64,000 nt of DNA from Sarocladium kiliense (taxonomy: Eukaryota; Ascomycota; Sordariomycetes; Hypocreales; Sarocladiaceae), in contig JAUZTG010000044.1 in NCBI GenBank assembly GCA_030734395.1, positions 1,426,001 through 1,490,000 of the forward strand, in the 5' to 3' direction. The notes beneath the pieces are model-generated. The model did not search any database. It saw nothing but the letters and a program-made list of their open reading frames with translations, and had not been told where the DNA came from. Shown in pieces: positions 50,601 through 61,680 of the stretch; within the stretch, counting starts at the first letter, position 1; the number at the start of each line of letters is the position of its first letter. The translations under genes and the position numbers were made by a program.

Positions 50601-50921
50601 CATGCCCGCTCCTTAGAGCCTTCTTCCCACGGAAATCTCGGGGCCTTTGCGGTAGACGAGGACGACGAGATGGTGTGGGATGCGCACGCCGAAATGCAAG
50701 GGCTACTGCTAAGCCTCATCGAGAACGACGGCGCGCCGCCCAAGTCTGGAGCCTCGAAGCGGCGCACCAATGGTCTTGTCTGGATAATGACGGAGACATT
50801 GACCAAGGTGCGATGGGGCATTATACACGGGGCTGTTTCTGTGTTGAGGGGGCTGGTACCTCAGCGGCTAATTCACCGATACGATGAGCCTGTGGACAGC
50901 AAGGACTTTACCTACGTGTAG
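47696..50921 (+). CDS. hxnR: C2H2 zinc-finger / fungal-domain transcription factor (HxnR-like)
   Basis: Three exons (47696-47909, 48008-49586, 49661-50921) give 1017 residues. Two classical fingers lie at the N-terminus: Cys28-Cys33-His46-His50 and Cys58-Cys61-His74-His78. Intron 1 splits the second finger, and splicing gives LLSRHMERH. A Gln-rich, low-complexity region follows (poly-Gln near 48187-48250 and again near 48922-48945). Then comes a fungal-specific transcription factor domain (FFTRFNTAYPLIHLPTF, ILLLGATYS) running to the C-terminus. This pairing of C2H2 fingers with the fungal domain is that of A. nidulans HxnR, the inducer-dependent activator of the nicotinate genes. It is divergent from hxnX and sits at the end of the recognised hxn block. 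Regulation of the block is inferred from location and architecture. Confidence 0.85.
48187..48250 (+). repeat. CAG/CAA repeat coding poly-glutamine in hxnR
   Basis: Mixed CAA/CAG codons encode an interrupted glutamine tract; a shorter one lies at about 48922-48945. Mixed codons make slippage less likely than in pure CAG. Such tracts are common in fungal activation domains. Confidence 0.8.
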
Positions 50922-51652
50922 TAATGATTACTGATGAATAACGACGATAAGCGGATCAGGATCACGTTTTATTGGCAATGACTTCATCCTGTATTTCCAT
51001 CTACATACTTTCCTCGCCGCGCTAGAGTTTCAACAGGCTGTTCTCCCATCACGTTGAACGAGCACAGACTTGTGGTGCTTCGCGTGATGAAGGTGACAGC
51101 TACCTTCTTGCTTATGGTGAGGAGTGTTCTGGACATCGGCTACATAGGAAGCCGAACTAACTCTGAAAAGGCATCCGCATGCTGGTTAACATATTGCATT
51201 GGCAACTAGTATAGTATACTTGGGACAGGCCAGTAAACAGCGTATCACGTTCGAGGATCACCACTTGTTCGCATCAGCGGTTTCGGAGTGCCGGTGGAAG
51301 GGTTAACACATACTATATACTTCAATGGTTCAGGACCTGTTCATATCCAGATTAAGCATCGCCCTGTGGATCTGCTCATACCTGTGCACTATATTATCCT
51401 TATGAATGCTAGAATCGCGCAGTATGTCTATCTCTACTGAATGGGTAGCCATTAGATCTTGCACAAGATAGCAGTGGGACCCCCACTCTTGTCCCGTTGC
51501 CGCCTTTGCTCCTTAATGCCGATGGATGAGAGTGTAGTGGATAGATACATTTATATAACATCAAAGTTGCATTGGTGCAATAGCAAAGAGTGTTACTTAA
51601 TCTCGAAAACCAGTGTCTTGAGGAATTTCTTCCACTATCTAAACTATCTACC
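50922..51652. other. Intergenic region after hxnR
   Basis: Non-coding 3' region of hxnR and the promoter of the SnoaL-like gene. The last part (51500-51652) is the untranslated part of that gene's first exon. Confidence 0.4.
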
Positions 51653-52153
51653 AGTAAGCCCAGCAGCCATGAGTCTTACCCTCGCAAGAACTGCCGACTA
51701 ACCTCATTAGTGTCATCGACAGACTCGGAAGCCATCGCCGCCGTACTTCATGCATATGCGGTGACCCTGGGGAGTTACCAAGGAGAGGGAAGCGTGAGCG
51801 GCAGCGTGGAACAAACATTAGCCTTATACACAGCCGATGGAGTCATCATGCCGCCACACTTTCGTCCCGCTGTCGGGCAAGACGCTCTCCGTGAATCATA
51901 CACACGCATTTTCCAAACCGTTAAACTGAACATCGAGTTTGACATCAACGAAATTGTCGTCATGTCGCCGGAATGGGCTTTTGCGAGAACTACAGCGGCA
52001 GGGACCAAGACCATGATCACGACTAATGCCTCTGAGCCGCATGAGAATCAGGAGCTCTTCATCTTTCGCCATGAGGAGGGCAAGTGGAAGATTGCAAGGT
52101 ATGCCTTTTCAACTATGAAGGTATTGGTGCAAGACGGGGTGCGCAGGAGTTAG
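51653..52153 (+). CDS. SnoaL-like / DUF4440 family small protein with intron-split start codon
   Basis: The open frame from 51711 encodes a cone-shaped NTF2-like protein of 147 residues: SEAIAAVLHAYAVTL, LYTADGVIMPPHF, VGQDALRESYTRIF and a final HEEGKWKIARYAFS. No ATG lies in frame before the conserved part. A canonical intron (gtaagc at 51654, CTAAC branch, TTAG ending at 51710) joins the A at 51653 to TG at 51711. The result is ACC-ATG-TCA, a start in good context with product MSSTDSEA. An unrelated ATG at 51669 inside the intron leads to only ten codons. The fold is used by ketosteroid-isomerase-like enzymes and by proteins of unknown role. The function here is not known. It may act with the neighbouring catabolic enzymes. 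Confidence 0.75.
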   Translation, partial: SKPSSHESYPRKNCRLTSLVSSTDSEAIAAVLHAYAVTLGSYQGEGSVSGSVEQTLALYTADGVIMPPHFRPAVGQDALRESYTRIFQTVKLNIEFDINEIVVMSPEWAFARTTAAGTKTMITTNASEPHENQELFIFRHEEGKWKIARYAFSTMKVLVQDGVRRS

Positions 52154-52952
52154 GAAGTCAGACACAGGCAGAGTAAGCCAACGATAACTATATACTGTCT
52201 TCATGATCGTCTCTTGTGAGCTTGTCATCTCATAATGACAATGACACTCAATGGAAGGTTTCGGGTCGCTGGATATCCCGTACTCAGAAGTCGGCAACTA
52301 GACGTAGAGTAGTATAGCTGCACGTGCGTGCATGTTACGGAGGTTGGTTGGCAGACTACCCGCGAAGCATGCGCGCTTCTTGATCATGACAGCAAGAGCA
52401 AATCCTAACTTTCATCGCTTCGCAGTATGTTCGGTCTCGATAAGGCCGAGTGCGCATATAACCTGACCGCATCTCTTGGATCCGACTAGGAAATTTGAGG
52501 GTCCTACTCATTCATATAGAATGAAGATGACACGCGATGCTGGAGATTTGGTGACGAGTGAGGATAGTTCGGGGTATGAAGGCAAGGCGGGGGATTGAGA
52601 CGGCGGTTGTGTTCTCATTTGCAGCTATGCAGACCGAGGAATACATCGATTCTATCTACCCTGCAACATTTCCGCCTATATGCTCATCGATCAAAGATCT
52701 TTCTAGAATTCCTGGAGAAAAAGGACCAAAGTTAGCATTGTCGGCTGTTTTCGAAAGGGTTGAGAAGGTGTCGCTCAAATGATCTAGTCAGGGTCTAGGG
52801 TACTCTTGAGGAGTCTACGGTATTGTTATACGCAGGCGTGAGGGTGAGCTGAGCTGAACCTTTCTAGCATGAAACCTCAGTTATCGCTGCCTTTATCCCG
52901 ATCGCAATGGTAATTGACACCCAATTGTACCTAAGATATAATTGGAACTGAT
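52154..52952. other. Convergent 3' intergenic region
   Basis: About 800 bases between the SnoaL-like gene and the lactonase gene. A 74-codon frame at 52558-52782 has no recognisable motif and is not called. Confidence 0.4.
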
Positions 52953-54324
52953 TCAAGCTTTTGATGCGTATTGCTGAGCTCCCTCTGTCGCCAGTTTGAC
53001 CCTGTACACGTGCTCTCGTCCAGCAATATAAAGCCATGACCCAACAAACTGCATATTCACAGCCACGTCCCCATTTGCGACCTTAATGATCCCCAGTTGA
53101 CGTCCGGATTCGTCGAAGACATGCACACCGCCCGTAACGCCACCATACATACGACCGTCCCTGTCAAGTTTGATCCCATCCGGGAATCCAGAGTCGGAAT
53201 AGGTGAAAACCTCGCCGCCGGTGACTGGCCTCGTTTTGCGCCCGCTCTTATCGACGCTGTGGTGCGCAAGGTTGAATTCGTAAATTGTCCTTCCCCCAGC
53301 TGGATTATCGGAGGCGTTGCCGCGGTTCGTCACGTATAAGCGGTCTTCTTCGTAGTTCAAGGCGACGCCGTTGGGGTTCGTGAATGGACCTCCGCCGGCT
53401 CCAGACACCATGCGCACGTCGCCCGTGTTCATCTCCCACCTCCAGACACCATTGGCGAGCTCGGGTTTCAATGTATCGTTGAAGTTATCGTAGCCGTAGT
53501 ACCCATCAGTAAAGTATGCCACGCCGTCCTGCGTGATCACCACGTCATTTGGACTGTTGAACCGATGGCCGAACCAATTGTTTAAGACCACCTCAGTCTC
53601 CAGGGTCAAGGGGTTCATTCGGACGATACCGCCAGGGACCGTGTAGTTCCCCTCATGTGTCCAGTAAACGCTGCCATTATGGTAGTATGCACCGTTTGGT
53701 ATGGTCAGCTGAGGCGATGGGTACACTTTTTCGGTTTTTGGGGGATCCTCGGAGAGGCTGACACGCCAGACCCAAGGCATTGCGTCTGCAGAGAACCCGG
53801 GCTTTGGGGGATGGAGTTCGGCGAAGAATATGCAGTTGCATTCAGGCGAGTAGACGGTGCCATCATGGACCATACGTTTCGTGAATGAAGGAGGGTCGGG
53901 GAATGTGAAGATACGCTCGACCGCCGGGACTGTAGTCTCGCCTTCCACATCAAGCAGCTAAAATCGTAGTCAGTACACTCGCCGGAGCTTAATCGTTATA
54001 GTGCGTTGCGTTAGAAAAGAGCAGACGAACCGAGTACATAGCATTGTCTAGGACAATGTATGAAGCGTCTCTCATTGCGTCTGAGACTTCTGTCGACGTA
54101 TCTGACGAGTGGCCATCGAGAATTTCGGTTTGCCACCAAGATGTTGTGACATCGCGGTTGAAGTTCTCAGCAGGGTATAAGTTCCTCAATTCCCTTGGGA
54201 CTTCAAAGACACCGGGATGTTCCGCAAAGTCGGCTGTATGAGGACTATTGATACCGTGGACTTGAAGGCCACTCCATAATGCGGCAACTGATGTAATTGA
54301 GGCTAGAAAGGTTCCTGAGGACAT
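52953..54324 (-). CDS. Secreted SMP-30 / gluconolactonase-like protein
   Basis: Two exons (54324-54031, 53957-52953) give 432 residues. The first ~24 residues look like a signal peptide (TFLASITSVAALWSGLQVHG). The rest is a six-bladed propeller of the SMP-30/lactonase family, with conserved NGAYYHNGSVYWT, FNSPNDVVITQDGVAYFTD, FTNPNGVALNYEEDRLYV and FPDGIKLDRDGRMYGG carrying the metal-binding Glu/Asn/Asp positions. Family members hydrolyse sugar and other lactones with a divalent metal. Intron 1 uses a GTTCGT donor, which is unusual but keeps the frame and joins MYS to LLDVEG. Lactone substrate and link to the cluster are unknown. Export from the cell argues for an extracellular substrate. Confidence 0.83.
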
Positions 54325-54525
54325 CGTGGATTTGAGAGAGTGTATAGCACAATGTTAGGCGTCGGTTTCAAATCGAGGGCGATTTAGACAAGGTTCGATT
54401 GAGCGTATCAATTAAGGCAACACATCTACTTAAACACCCCAGTTGAGTACGAGGAGAGCACTAGTTGCCAAGTCTTTCATGGGTTATCATTCCCTATACT
54501 GTTCACATAGACAGGTGTATGATGA

Positions 54526-57445
54526 TCATGGCCCCGACGCAGGCCATTGATTCCGTGATGACCATCCGGGATTCGGCGAGTAGAGATATACCGAATGAGC
54601 TGCAGCAGGAGCAGTCGGCGCCGGTATTCTTGGTAGGTCACTGTCGGCGGTATAGACAAATGAGAAAGCGTCGGGATGGAAGCCGGCGCCGGTATCCACA
54701 CCCCCGTAGAAGCCGGAATCTAAGCCCCATATACCGGCATCTATGTCGAACGACCCATTGCCGAAATCCTGGCCAAGAGGACCATGGCTGTTGATCGAGG
54801 GACAGAGACCGAGAGGATGTCCTATGAGGTTCGAGCCCGCTAGAGTGGGATTGCCGTTGCCTGAACAGCCCTGGGCTTGAATGCTGAATTCCGAACTACC
54901 TTCTGTATTTGATGTCGCGGGCCCTGGACCAGGGAGATCTGTATCGTGTACAGATTGTTGAAGGCTCGACCTTGTGACATACTCGATGGCCACTCCCTTC
55001 TCTGTGCTCCGAACTTGCTGATCAGGAGCCTGGGAATTTCTGCTCTCTTCGGCTCCTTGCATCAAACTTCGGTTGGTCGAGCGTCGTTTTCGCCGCGAAG
55101 TGTGACGCGGACGGCGGACAGTCGCGCGCTCACCTTCCGTAAGCAACCTACGAATAGTATCCAGACTTTTCCCACTTCCAGGTGTGTGATTGGCTTCATT
55201 TTGCAGTATGCGCACGGCAGCTGTTAATCGTGCCGCGGCACCAGACCGCTCTTCCGGCGAAAGTGAAGCGGTTTTCAGCTCAAGTGCCTCTACGGTAGCC
55301 GCTGTGTAGATGCAATAGCTGACTTGATACGTCATCAGACGATGGGGAAATGTTTTCGTGTATAGGGTGTGAATTTCGTGTATGCTCTTAGAGTGGCTGA
55401 TGCAGTGCTCAGCATGGGCTTTAGAAAAAGATCCGAGAGCTTTTTTATCGCCACCCAAGAATGGGCGCCGCAGTAGGATGTGAAGGGTATGATAAAGAAG
55501 ACTATAAAACGCGAATTAGAAATGGCTCCGAAGTGACCGATTGTATCTGCGTCTAAATCTGTATAGATTCATTGACTTACTTTAGTGAGACAATGTGGGG
55601 TGGAGGGCTCTGTGTGAGAACCGAAGGTTTGTTAATCTTCATGCCATCGGGAATCTCGGCGTACCATCGACGGAATCTCAAATCAAGACTGCTGACCTGG
55701 TCATTGAATTGCCTCGTCCCTTGTACCCTCGAGAATAACAGGAGCATATCGGTGGTGATTTCGTGGAGGCTTGAGAAAACGCAAAGGGTAGACGTGACCC
55801 ATGAAGGAGATGGCTCGAACGAGTCCACTACTTCTTTGGCGTGCACTGGCTGCCAGAGACGGCGGTCATCATACTTGTCAAAGAGCTCAAAAGCGGGATA
55901 CGGCCGCCGTGTGAGTGTGGGCGGTCGACCGAGCGCGAGACTTAAGGTCTTGTCCCAGACATATGCAGCGTTGTAAAGACGCTTCCTGACCTCGAGCTCT
56001 GTGGGAGTCCACTTCTCTGACACTCCTGCCAGACCGGTCGTGTCAAGATGAAGACCTACATCCTGCATCATGCGAATAGCCATGCCAGTATACAGCCAGC
56101 CCTGCGAGCTGGAGCCAATCGCACATTGCCGACCTCCGAGGATCAGAAGGCCCTGAATCGTTGGTATGGAAGGGCTGGCCGCGGTCATCTCGTCGAGCAG
56201 GAGCGCTCTCGCACGGGTGGCATACTCCTCCCCTCTCGCAGAGCCTAATTCAAGACCAGACGCTTCCGACGGCAGATGGCGAGCGGCAAGGGCGAAAATA
56301 CACAACAGGAGGAAGTCTGAGCAATGGGGACCACCCAGGGCAAGGTCCATGACAAACGCCGGCCGGTACACGAGGTGATGCAAAGGATGTAACCACGTCC
56401 AGTAGATATCAAGAAGAGCAACGCCTGTCTTGGTATCTACACCCGTGCCGTTCATGGTTGGCTTTGCAGCAATGAGTGGTGTCCATACCGAGTCCATCAG
56501 CGTATAATGAGACTGGAGAGTTGCGAGGTGTCCCGGGGGCGGCTCCATGCGAGAGAGAGTCCCTGGAGTGCCTGGATCGTCCCTGGATCGCGGCAGATCT
56601 GCCGCTCCATCTCTGCTATCTGGCTCCTGAGCTGCAGGCAACCCTCTCTCGTCCTCAACAGACGCGTTGCCAACGTTCTCTGCATCGTCATTGCTGCTTG
56701 CGTCGCTGCCGTCCTCGGCTTCCTCATGGTCGTCCTGGTTGGGCAGAGTACCCGCATGAAAACGACTGGTTGGACCATTATAGACGACTTCCCCATCTTC
56801 GCCTATACCGACTTGGTACCACAAGGATGGCGTGAATCTTGGGTCGCGAGACTTCTGGCTCTCGCTACTGGGATCCAGACTGGAGCGCCTGTTACAAACA
56901 GACTGCGGACTTCCGCTCAGTTCGTTGGCCGATTGAGATGGAATTTCAGAGACACCGAATGATAGCCGACGACTTTCCCTTCTAGCCCTCTTCGCATTGT
57001 GCGTCTCGTGGTCAGGCCGTGCCCGCGACTCCTTCATCCGTTGCCTGTTGCGAGCATGCTCGCTCGGACTGACAACTGCCTCTCTATCAGCTGTTCCAGG
57101 AACTAGGCAATGCTGATCTGGGTTTCTGATGACCCCGTGTGCCGTGTTCAAGGCACTTGGCTGTGACACCAGCGTGTCTTCAAGCTGGCGAATTCTCTCA
57201 TTGGCCTCGCGCAGGAGCTGAGACTCGACGCTGCGAGAACTTGGCGGCCAAACACATTCGCTGCCCTTTCTCTGGCAGCCTGCGCAAATTGGTTGCTCGC
57301 CACTGCACTTCACTTTGCGCTGCTTGCAAGGGATGCAGGCGAAACCGTAGCGACGACCTTTCGGCCTGCTAGCTTGGTCGGCGTCGGGCGTGGTAGGGCT
57401 GCCAGCGCCAGTTGCGTTTGCCTCGACGGAGATCTCATCTGGCAT
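54526..57445 (-). CDS. Zn2Cys6 transcription factor with fungal-specific domain
   Basis: Two exons (57445-55581, 55501-54526) give 946 residues. The zinc cluster is Cys37-x2-Cys40-x6-Cys47-x6-Cys54-x2-Cys57-x6-Cys64, followed by a short coiled coil (LLREANERIRQLEDTL) for dimerisation. An acidic, low-complexity linker follows, then the fungal-specific domain (LLDIYWTWLHPLHHLVYRPAF, GWLYTGMAIRMMQDVGLH, KRLYNAAYVWDKTLSLALGRPP). Splicing joins PPPHIVSLN to LLYHTLHILLRRPFL, a conserved helix of this domain that is otherwise cut by a stop. Proteins of this kind (XlnR/AmyR/nirA-like broad class) activate catabolic or secondary-metabolic genes. Its position suggests control of the right-hand genes, separate from HxnR. 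Direct targets are unknown. Confidence 0.9.
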
Positions 57446-57920
57446 AATCACGCAGATAGGCTATAGCGCCTGATTATGGTCGCATTGATAGATTGCAGGC
57501 CTCGGAGACAATTCCGTCAATGTTCATGAAAAAGTCATGAAGGTAGACGGTGCGCCCAAGCATGGAGCTCGGGTTCTTGCCGACCGAGCCGGAACATCAT
57601 TCGGCCCACACCGACCTCAGTCGTGTTTAGAATAGTGCAAGCTCAGCAGTCACATTTAAACTTAGAATAAATAATAAAAGCAGCTCTGATGCATGTGTTC
57701 CGGGGTTTGCCATTCACTGTATATAGAGAGCTTCATGCATACCCAGCCTCTCCTTGCTCTACATGGCTATACAGCACTCGGTGGGAGGACTTTCTCCAGT
57801 TCCCACAAAGTAGTTCCAAGATTATAGTGATACATCAAGATCATGAAAAGGTATAGTCATCAGCCAACTGATTACGTAGCCAGCGTCTTCTCTTCAAATA
57901 CAGAGTACCCTGAATTCCCC
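57446..57920. other. Intergenic region, transcription factor promoter and MFS 3' end
   Basis: AT-rich interval of 475 bases. Both flanking genes are on the minus strand, so it holds the regulator's promoter and the transporter's terminator. No gene was seen. Confidence 0.4.
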
Positions 57921-59649
57921 TTAAGGAACATATCGGTACAAGGGATGTGCATCTCCCTTATCCTCGACTTCTGTTGGCACGTAGTCAAGGTCACTTTTGC
58001 CGTACTTCTCATCTCGGCGTTTATTCTGCCATCGCAGAGATAGACTGAGGATGCAAGCAATCACCGCAGCCGCGAGCAAAATACCTGCACAAACCCACAT
58101 GCCCTTGGAATACGACGGTCCATCCGACTTGGGAAACAGCCTTGCGCCCAGGATCGGTCCGCATTGCCCAAACATGCCGAAGATGGCAAGTCCTGCACCG
58201 CGCTTCGACGCAGATCCTTGGTTGTCGGTCACCCAGGTGAAAGTAAGGGCGACTGCAGGGAACACACCCGCGCAGACCAGGAATGTTGCAAAGTATCGCA
58301 CTCCCACGGAGCTGACGGGAAGAACAGCAAGCAAGATGTACCCTGCTGCACCAGCGCAACAAAACAACACCACAAAGATGCCGCGTGTCCGAAACTTGTC
58401 AGAGATGAAGCTCGCTGTTACACAAGCAACCCAGGCTGTGAGGTAAGGACACGCTGAAAGACCTTGTGCCCTCAGTGATGTGTAGCCCATGCCCTCGAGG
58501 ATCGTAGGGAGATAAGCGGGAAGTGAGCCGAAGGCGGTGTTTAGGCAGAAAATGATCATGGCCTGTAGGTAGTTCTTGTAGTCGTAGAATGCGGCAAAAG
58601 CTTGCCCAAGGTTGAGCTTGCCGTTGCGCTTCTCACCTCGGCCCTTGATTGCTCGGCGACTGATGATCTGGTTTTCCATAGGTGTAAGAAATCGGCATTG
58701 GGAGGGAGATGCTGGCAGACAGAAATAGGCTACCACTGCTAGAATGATTGTCGGTGCACCTTCTGTTACCGTGAGGATGTTGTTAGTTCGGAAAATGGTG
58801 GTGGGCAAACGCCTTAGGCATCCTGGGAAGTGTGCTGGCCTACTTACCGACAAGAAATAAGAGCTGCCAATTCTGCAATGAAGTCTCCGCATGGACTAGG
58901 CCGTATGCCAGTGCTGAAGCAAAGCAGCTGGCCAGGGGCGAGAATGAGATAAACAAGCCGTATCGAAGGCCCATTTCTCCACGGTGGTAGAAGAAGGTCA
59001 TGTAGAGCGCCACCGCCGGCACATACCCGGCCTCAAACGCTCCTATCAGGAACCGGAGTGCCATGAGCCCGGCAAAGTTGACGGTGGCAGCTTGCAATAT
59101 ACTCATGCTGCCCCAGCCCAGGGCCATCAGCGCAGTCCACAGTGGGATAGGGACGAAAGTCCAAACAAGGATCAGCTACCCGTGACATGTCAGTCTAGAT
59201 ACTAAGGAGCAAGGCATCGAAAAGAGCGGAGAAACTTACCCAATGGAAAAGAATGTATCCAATATAAAGGACCGTGACGATCCATGAGTAATCCTCAGAA
59301 GTGATGCCCCAATCCTTTCCCATGCCTGCGGTATATGCATTGCCAACATTTCCCCGATCAATATAAGAAACCAGGTAAAGAGCTCCCAGCCTGTCAGAAA
59401 TTAGTATGGTATCTTCGTTCGCTACGTTACAGACCCGGGAGTCAAGGTATAGAATAGGTCTTACAGTGGGATCAGATTCCAGTCAAGCTTTTTCAAGGCT
59501 TGGGCTTCCTCATCAAGAGTCCATGTGAGCTCCGCCTCGCCAGTTTCGTCCACATCCTTGGGGTTCATCTCGGCTTCATGAACCGAGGAACACTCAGCGG
59601 CCGGGGAGTCTCCTAGGCCACCGCGTTCGAGCTCGGGCTGTTGCTGCAT
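57921..59649 (-). CDS. MFS anion:cation symporter (TNA1/DAL5 type)
   Basis: Four exons (59649-59465, 59390-59240, 59175-58848, 58762-57921) give 501 residues. The N-terminal tail of ~60 residues ends EEAQALKKLDWNLIPL, then LYLVSYIDRGNVGNA opens the first helix pair. This is the hallmark of the allantoate/nicotinate permease branch (ACS family). FEAGYVPAVALYMTFFYHRGEMGLRYGLF and RAIKGR follow, with about twelve membrane segments overall. Yeast TNA1, the nicotinate permease, belongs here, and A. nidulans HxnP is, as far as I recall, an MFS protein of the hxn cluster. I do not give the hxnP name because the branch within the family cannot be settled by eye. It lies between a Zn2Cys6 regulator and a cyclase-family hydrolase. 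Anionic ring carboxylates are plausible cargo. Confidence 0.87.
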
Positions 59650-60235
59650 TTGAACGGTTCGCTTCCAAAATCGGACTTGTTTCTTTCTCAAGAGGGTGGT
59701 AAAGCTAGTCGTCTTGGGGGAGCCAAGATATTCTTTGATGTACGCCAAGGGCCACGACAATGCTTTATAGGTCGTAAAGATGTCGACAAAGATCAGAAAG
59801 ACTGTGGTGGGACAGAAGTCCAATTAGGTTCTGAGCTTTACACATTGTTGAACCAACCAACAGCCCTGCTCCAGGAGCCCCGGATTTGACCCTGGGGAAG
59901 CTTTGGGGCCCCGCACCCCCCGCCACACTGGACCCGGGAAGATGCCGAGAGTCTCGGTGGTAATACCGAGTGCTTGATCCTCCGCGTCTGCAATACCGTG
60001 CTCGGCATTTTAGTACAGCCCATGGTGTCCGAGTTGTGATGATCGGAGTACGAATCAGGGTGGTGATTTGATAGTTTGCTTTTGATTCGGCAAACAAGGA
60101 ATGTGGGCAGCCGAGGAAGGGCGGTCTAGGGGAAAACAACAAAAATAGCTTTACCTGGTCGTCACGCAGCGGTTTGGGCTTCACGAACGCTTATCAGTCT
60201 CGAAGACGGACGTGTGTAAGCAAGTCAAACAGACG
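59650..60235. promoter_or_regulatory. Divergent promoter MFS / cyclase-family gene
   Basis: A 586-base region between divergently read genes, suited to joint regulation. Open frames across it on the minus strand lack an ATG in good context and show no conserved residues. Confidence 0.4.
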
Positions 60236-61422
60236 ATGACACCCAGTCGCCCAAATTTCGATTCTCTTCCTCTGCGTTCAGGAGACCCAAAGGCATCTGC
60301 ATGGGGCCTCTGGGGAGCAGAGGATGAATTGGGTACCCTCAACCTGCTGACGCCTGATCGCATTCAATCAGCGTCGAAATCAGTTGTCACTGGTGAGACA
60401 GTCACGCTCAAGTAAGTTCCCTCCTCGATTGCCCTGCACGTATTTCTAAATACCCATCTCACTTGATCAGTCCACGAAAACGCATCCCAATCAGAGATAT
60501 ACTGACATTATAACTCAGTCTCCCACTTGATGCATTCGTCAAGCCTATGAACCCCGTGCGCAAGCCATGCTGCCACAAACTAGTCGTCAAGCCCGTGGCC
60601 AATGACGATGAAGTCCGTCACCTTTGACCTCATGTGTTTTACCCTTCTAAACGTTGACTCGTTTTAGCTTGATATAAACACGCAGGGCTCGAGTCACTGG
60701 GACGGTCTTCGCCACTATCCCTATCAAGAAACGCATCAGTATTATAACGGTGTGAGCCAGGCCGATATCTCAGGGGAAAATCCCAACTCAAAGATTGGCA
60801 TACAAAGTGAGCACGAGTCTCTAACAATGTCCGTTTCCTAAATGCAGTGCGCCACTAACACTTGGGACAAGCCATAGCGAAAAGATCTATCACAGGTCGC
60901 GGCGTCCTTCTTGACTGGTACAGCTGGGCCCAAACCAACAATATTGCAATCGATCACTTTGCTACGCACAGCATCCCTTTGGCTCAGCTTCTAGAGGTAG
61001 CAAAGCAGCAAAATGTCACATTCAAAACAGGGGATATCTTGCTCATCCGCACCGGCTGGCTTCCGGCATACCAGAAACTCTCCATTGACGCGCGAGCTGC
61101 GTTGCCGCACAGGGAGATTCGATCCTCCTGCGGTGTTGAGGCCAGTGAGGAGGCTATCAGATGGCATTGGGATCAGGCGTTTGCCGCCGTGGCCAGTGAT
61201 ACCGTTGCTTACGAAGCATGGCCGAGTCCGAAGCCGTGGGGGATTGCTATGCATGAGGTGTTTCTCAGTGGCTGGGGGATGCCAATCGGCGAGAGCTTTG
61301 ATCTGGAAGGTTTGGCTGTCAAGTGCCGAGAGCTTTCTCGGTGGACGTTTATGTTTGTAAGCGTTCCGCTGAACGTCTCAGGGGGCGTTGCGAGTCCTCC
61401 CGGGGCTGTTGCGATCTTCTAG
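60236..61422 (+). CDS. Cyclase-family (PF04199) amide/lactam hydrolase
   Basis: Four exons (60236-60411, 60519-60612, 60668-60806, 60872-61422) give 319 residues. The N-terminus ASAWGLWGAEDELGTLNLLTPDRI and the metal-site segment NTQGSSHWDGLRHYPYQ match the fungal branch of the cyclase family, as do GRGVLLDWYSWA, GDILLIRTGW and the C-terminal NVSGGVASPPGAVAIF. Bacterial relatives include kynurenine formamidase and isatin hydrolase, metal-dependent enzymes that open amide or lactam bonds. The fungal branch is uncharacterised to my knowledge. Exon 2 ends at a GTCCGT donor, and the exon 4 acceptor could be six bases later (CCATAG) without changing frame. Next to a nitrogen-ring catabolic cluster, an amide or imide substrate is a reasonable guess, but it is only a guess. 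Confidence 0.83.
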
Positions 61423-61680
61423 GGATACACAGTCTAGTTTACTCAGACGCTCTACACAATTAGATGTCAAAACTTGTTCAGCAAGAAGAACTTGGCGTTC
61501 CTATCTCTGTTGGTTGGTGGACACCCAATAAGCTAACAGAAAATATGGTGGTGCAGTGTCTGCAACAGTATTTGCATTCATTGATAGAGCTAAGATATAG
61601 GTTGCGACAAACCCAGAAAGCCTTGATCTAAATCACAGCACCAACGGAGCAGATCGCGTCTGTGCGATGTAGCCTCCGGC
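61423..61680. other. Convergent 3' intergenic gap
   Basis: Short gap between converging stops of the cyclase-family and DUF1338 genes; nothing else seen. Confidence 0.4.
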
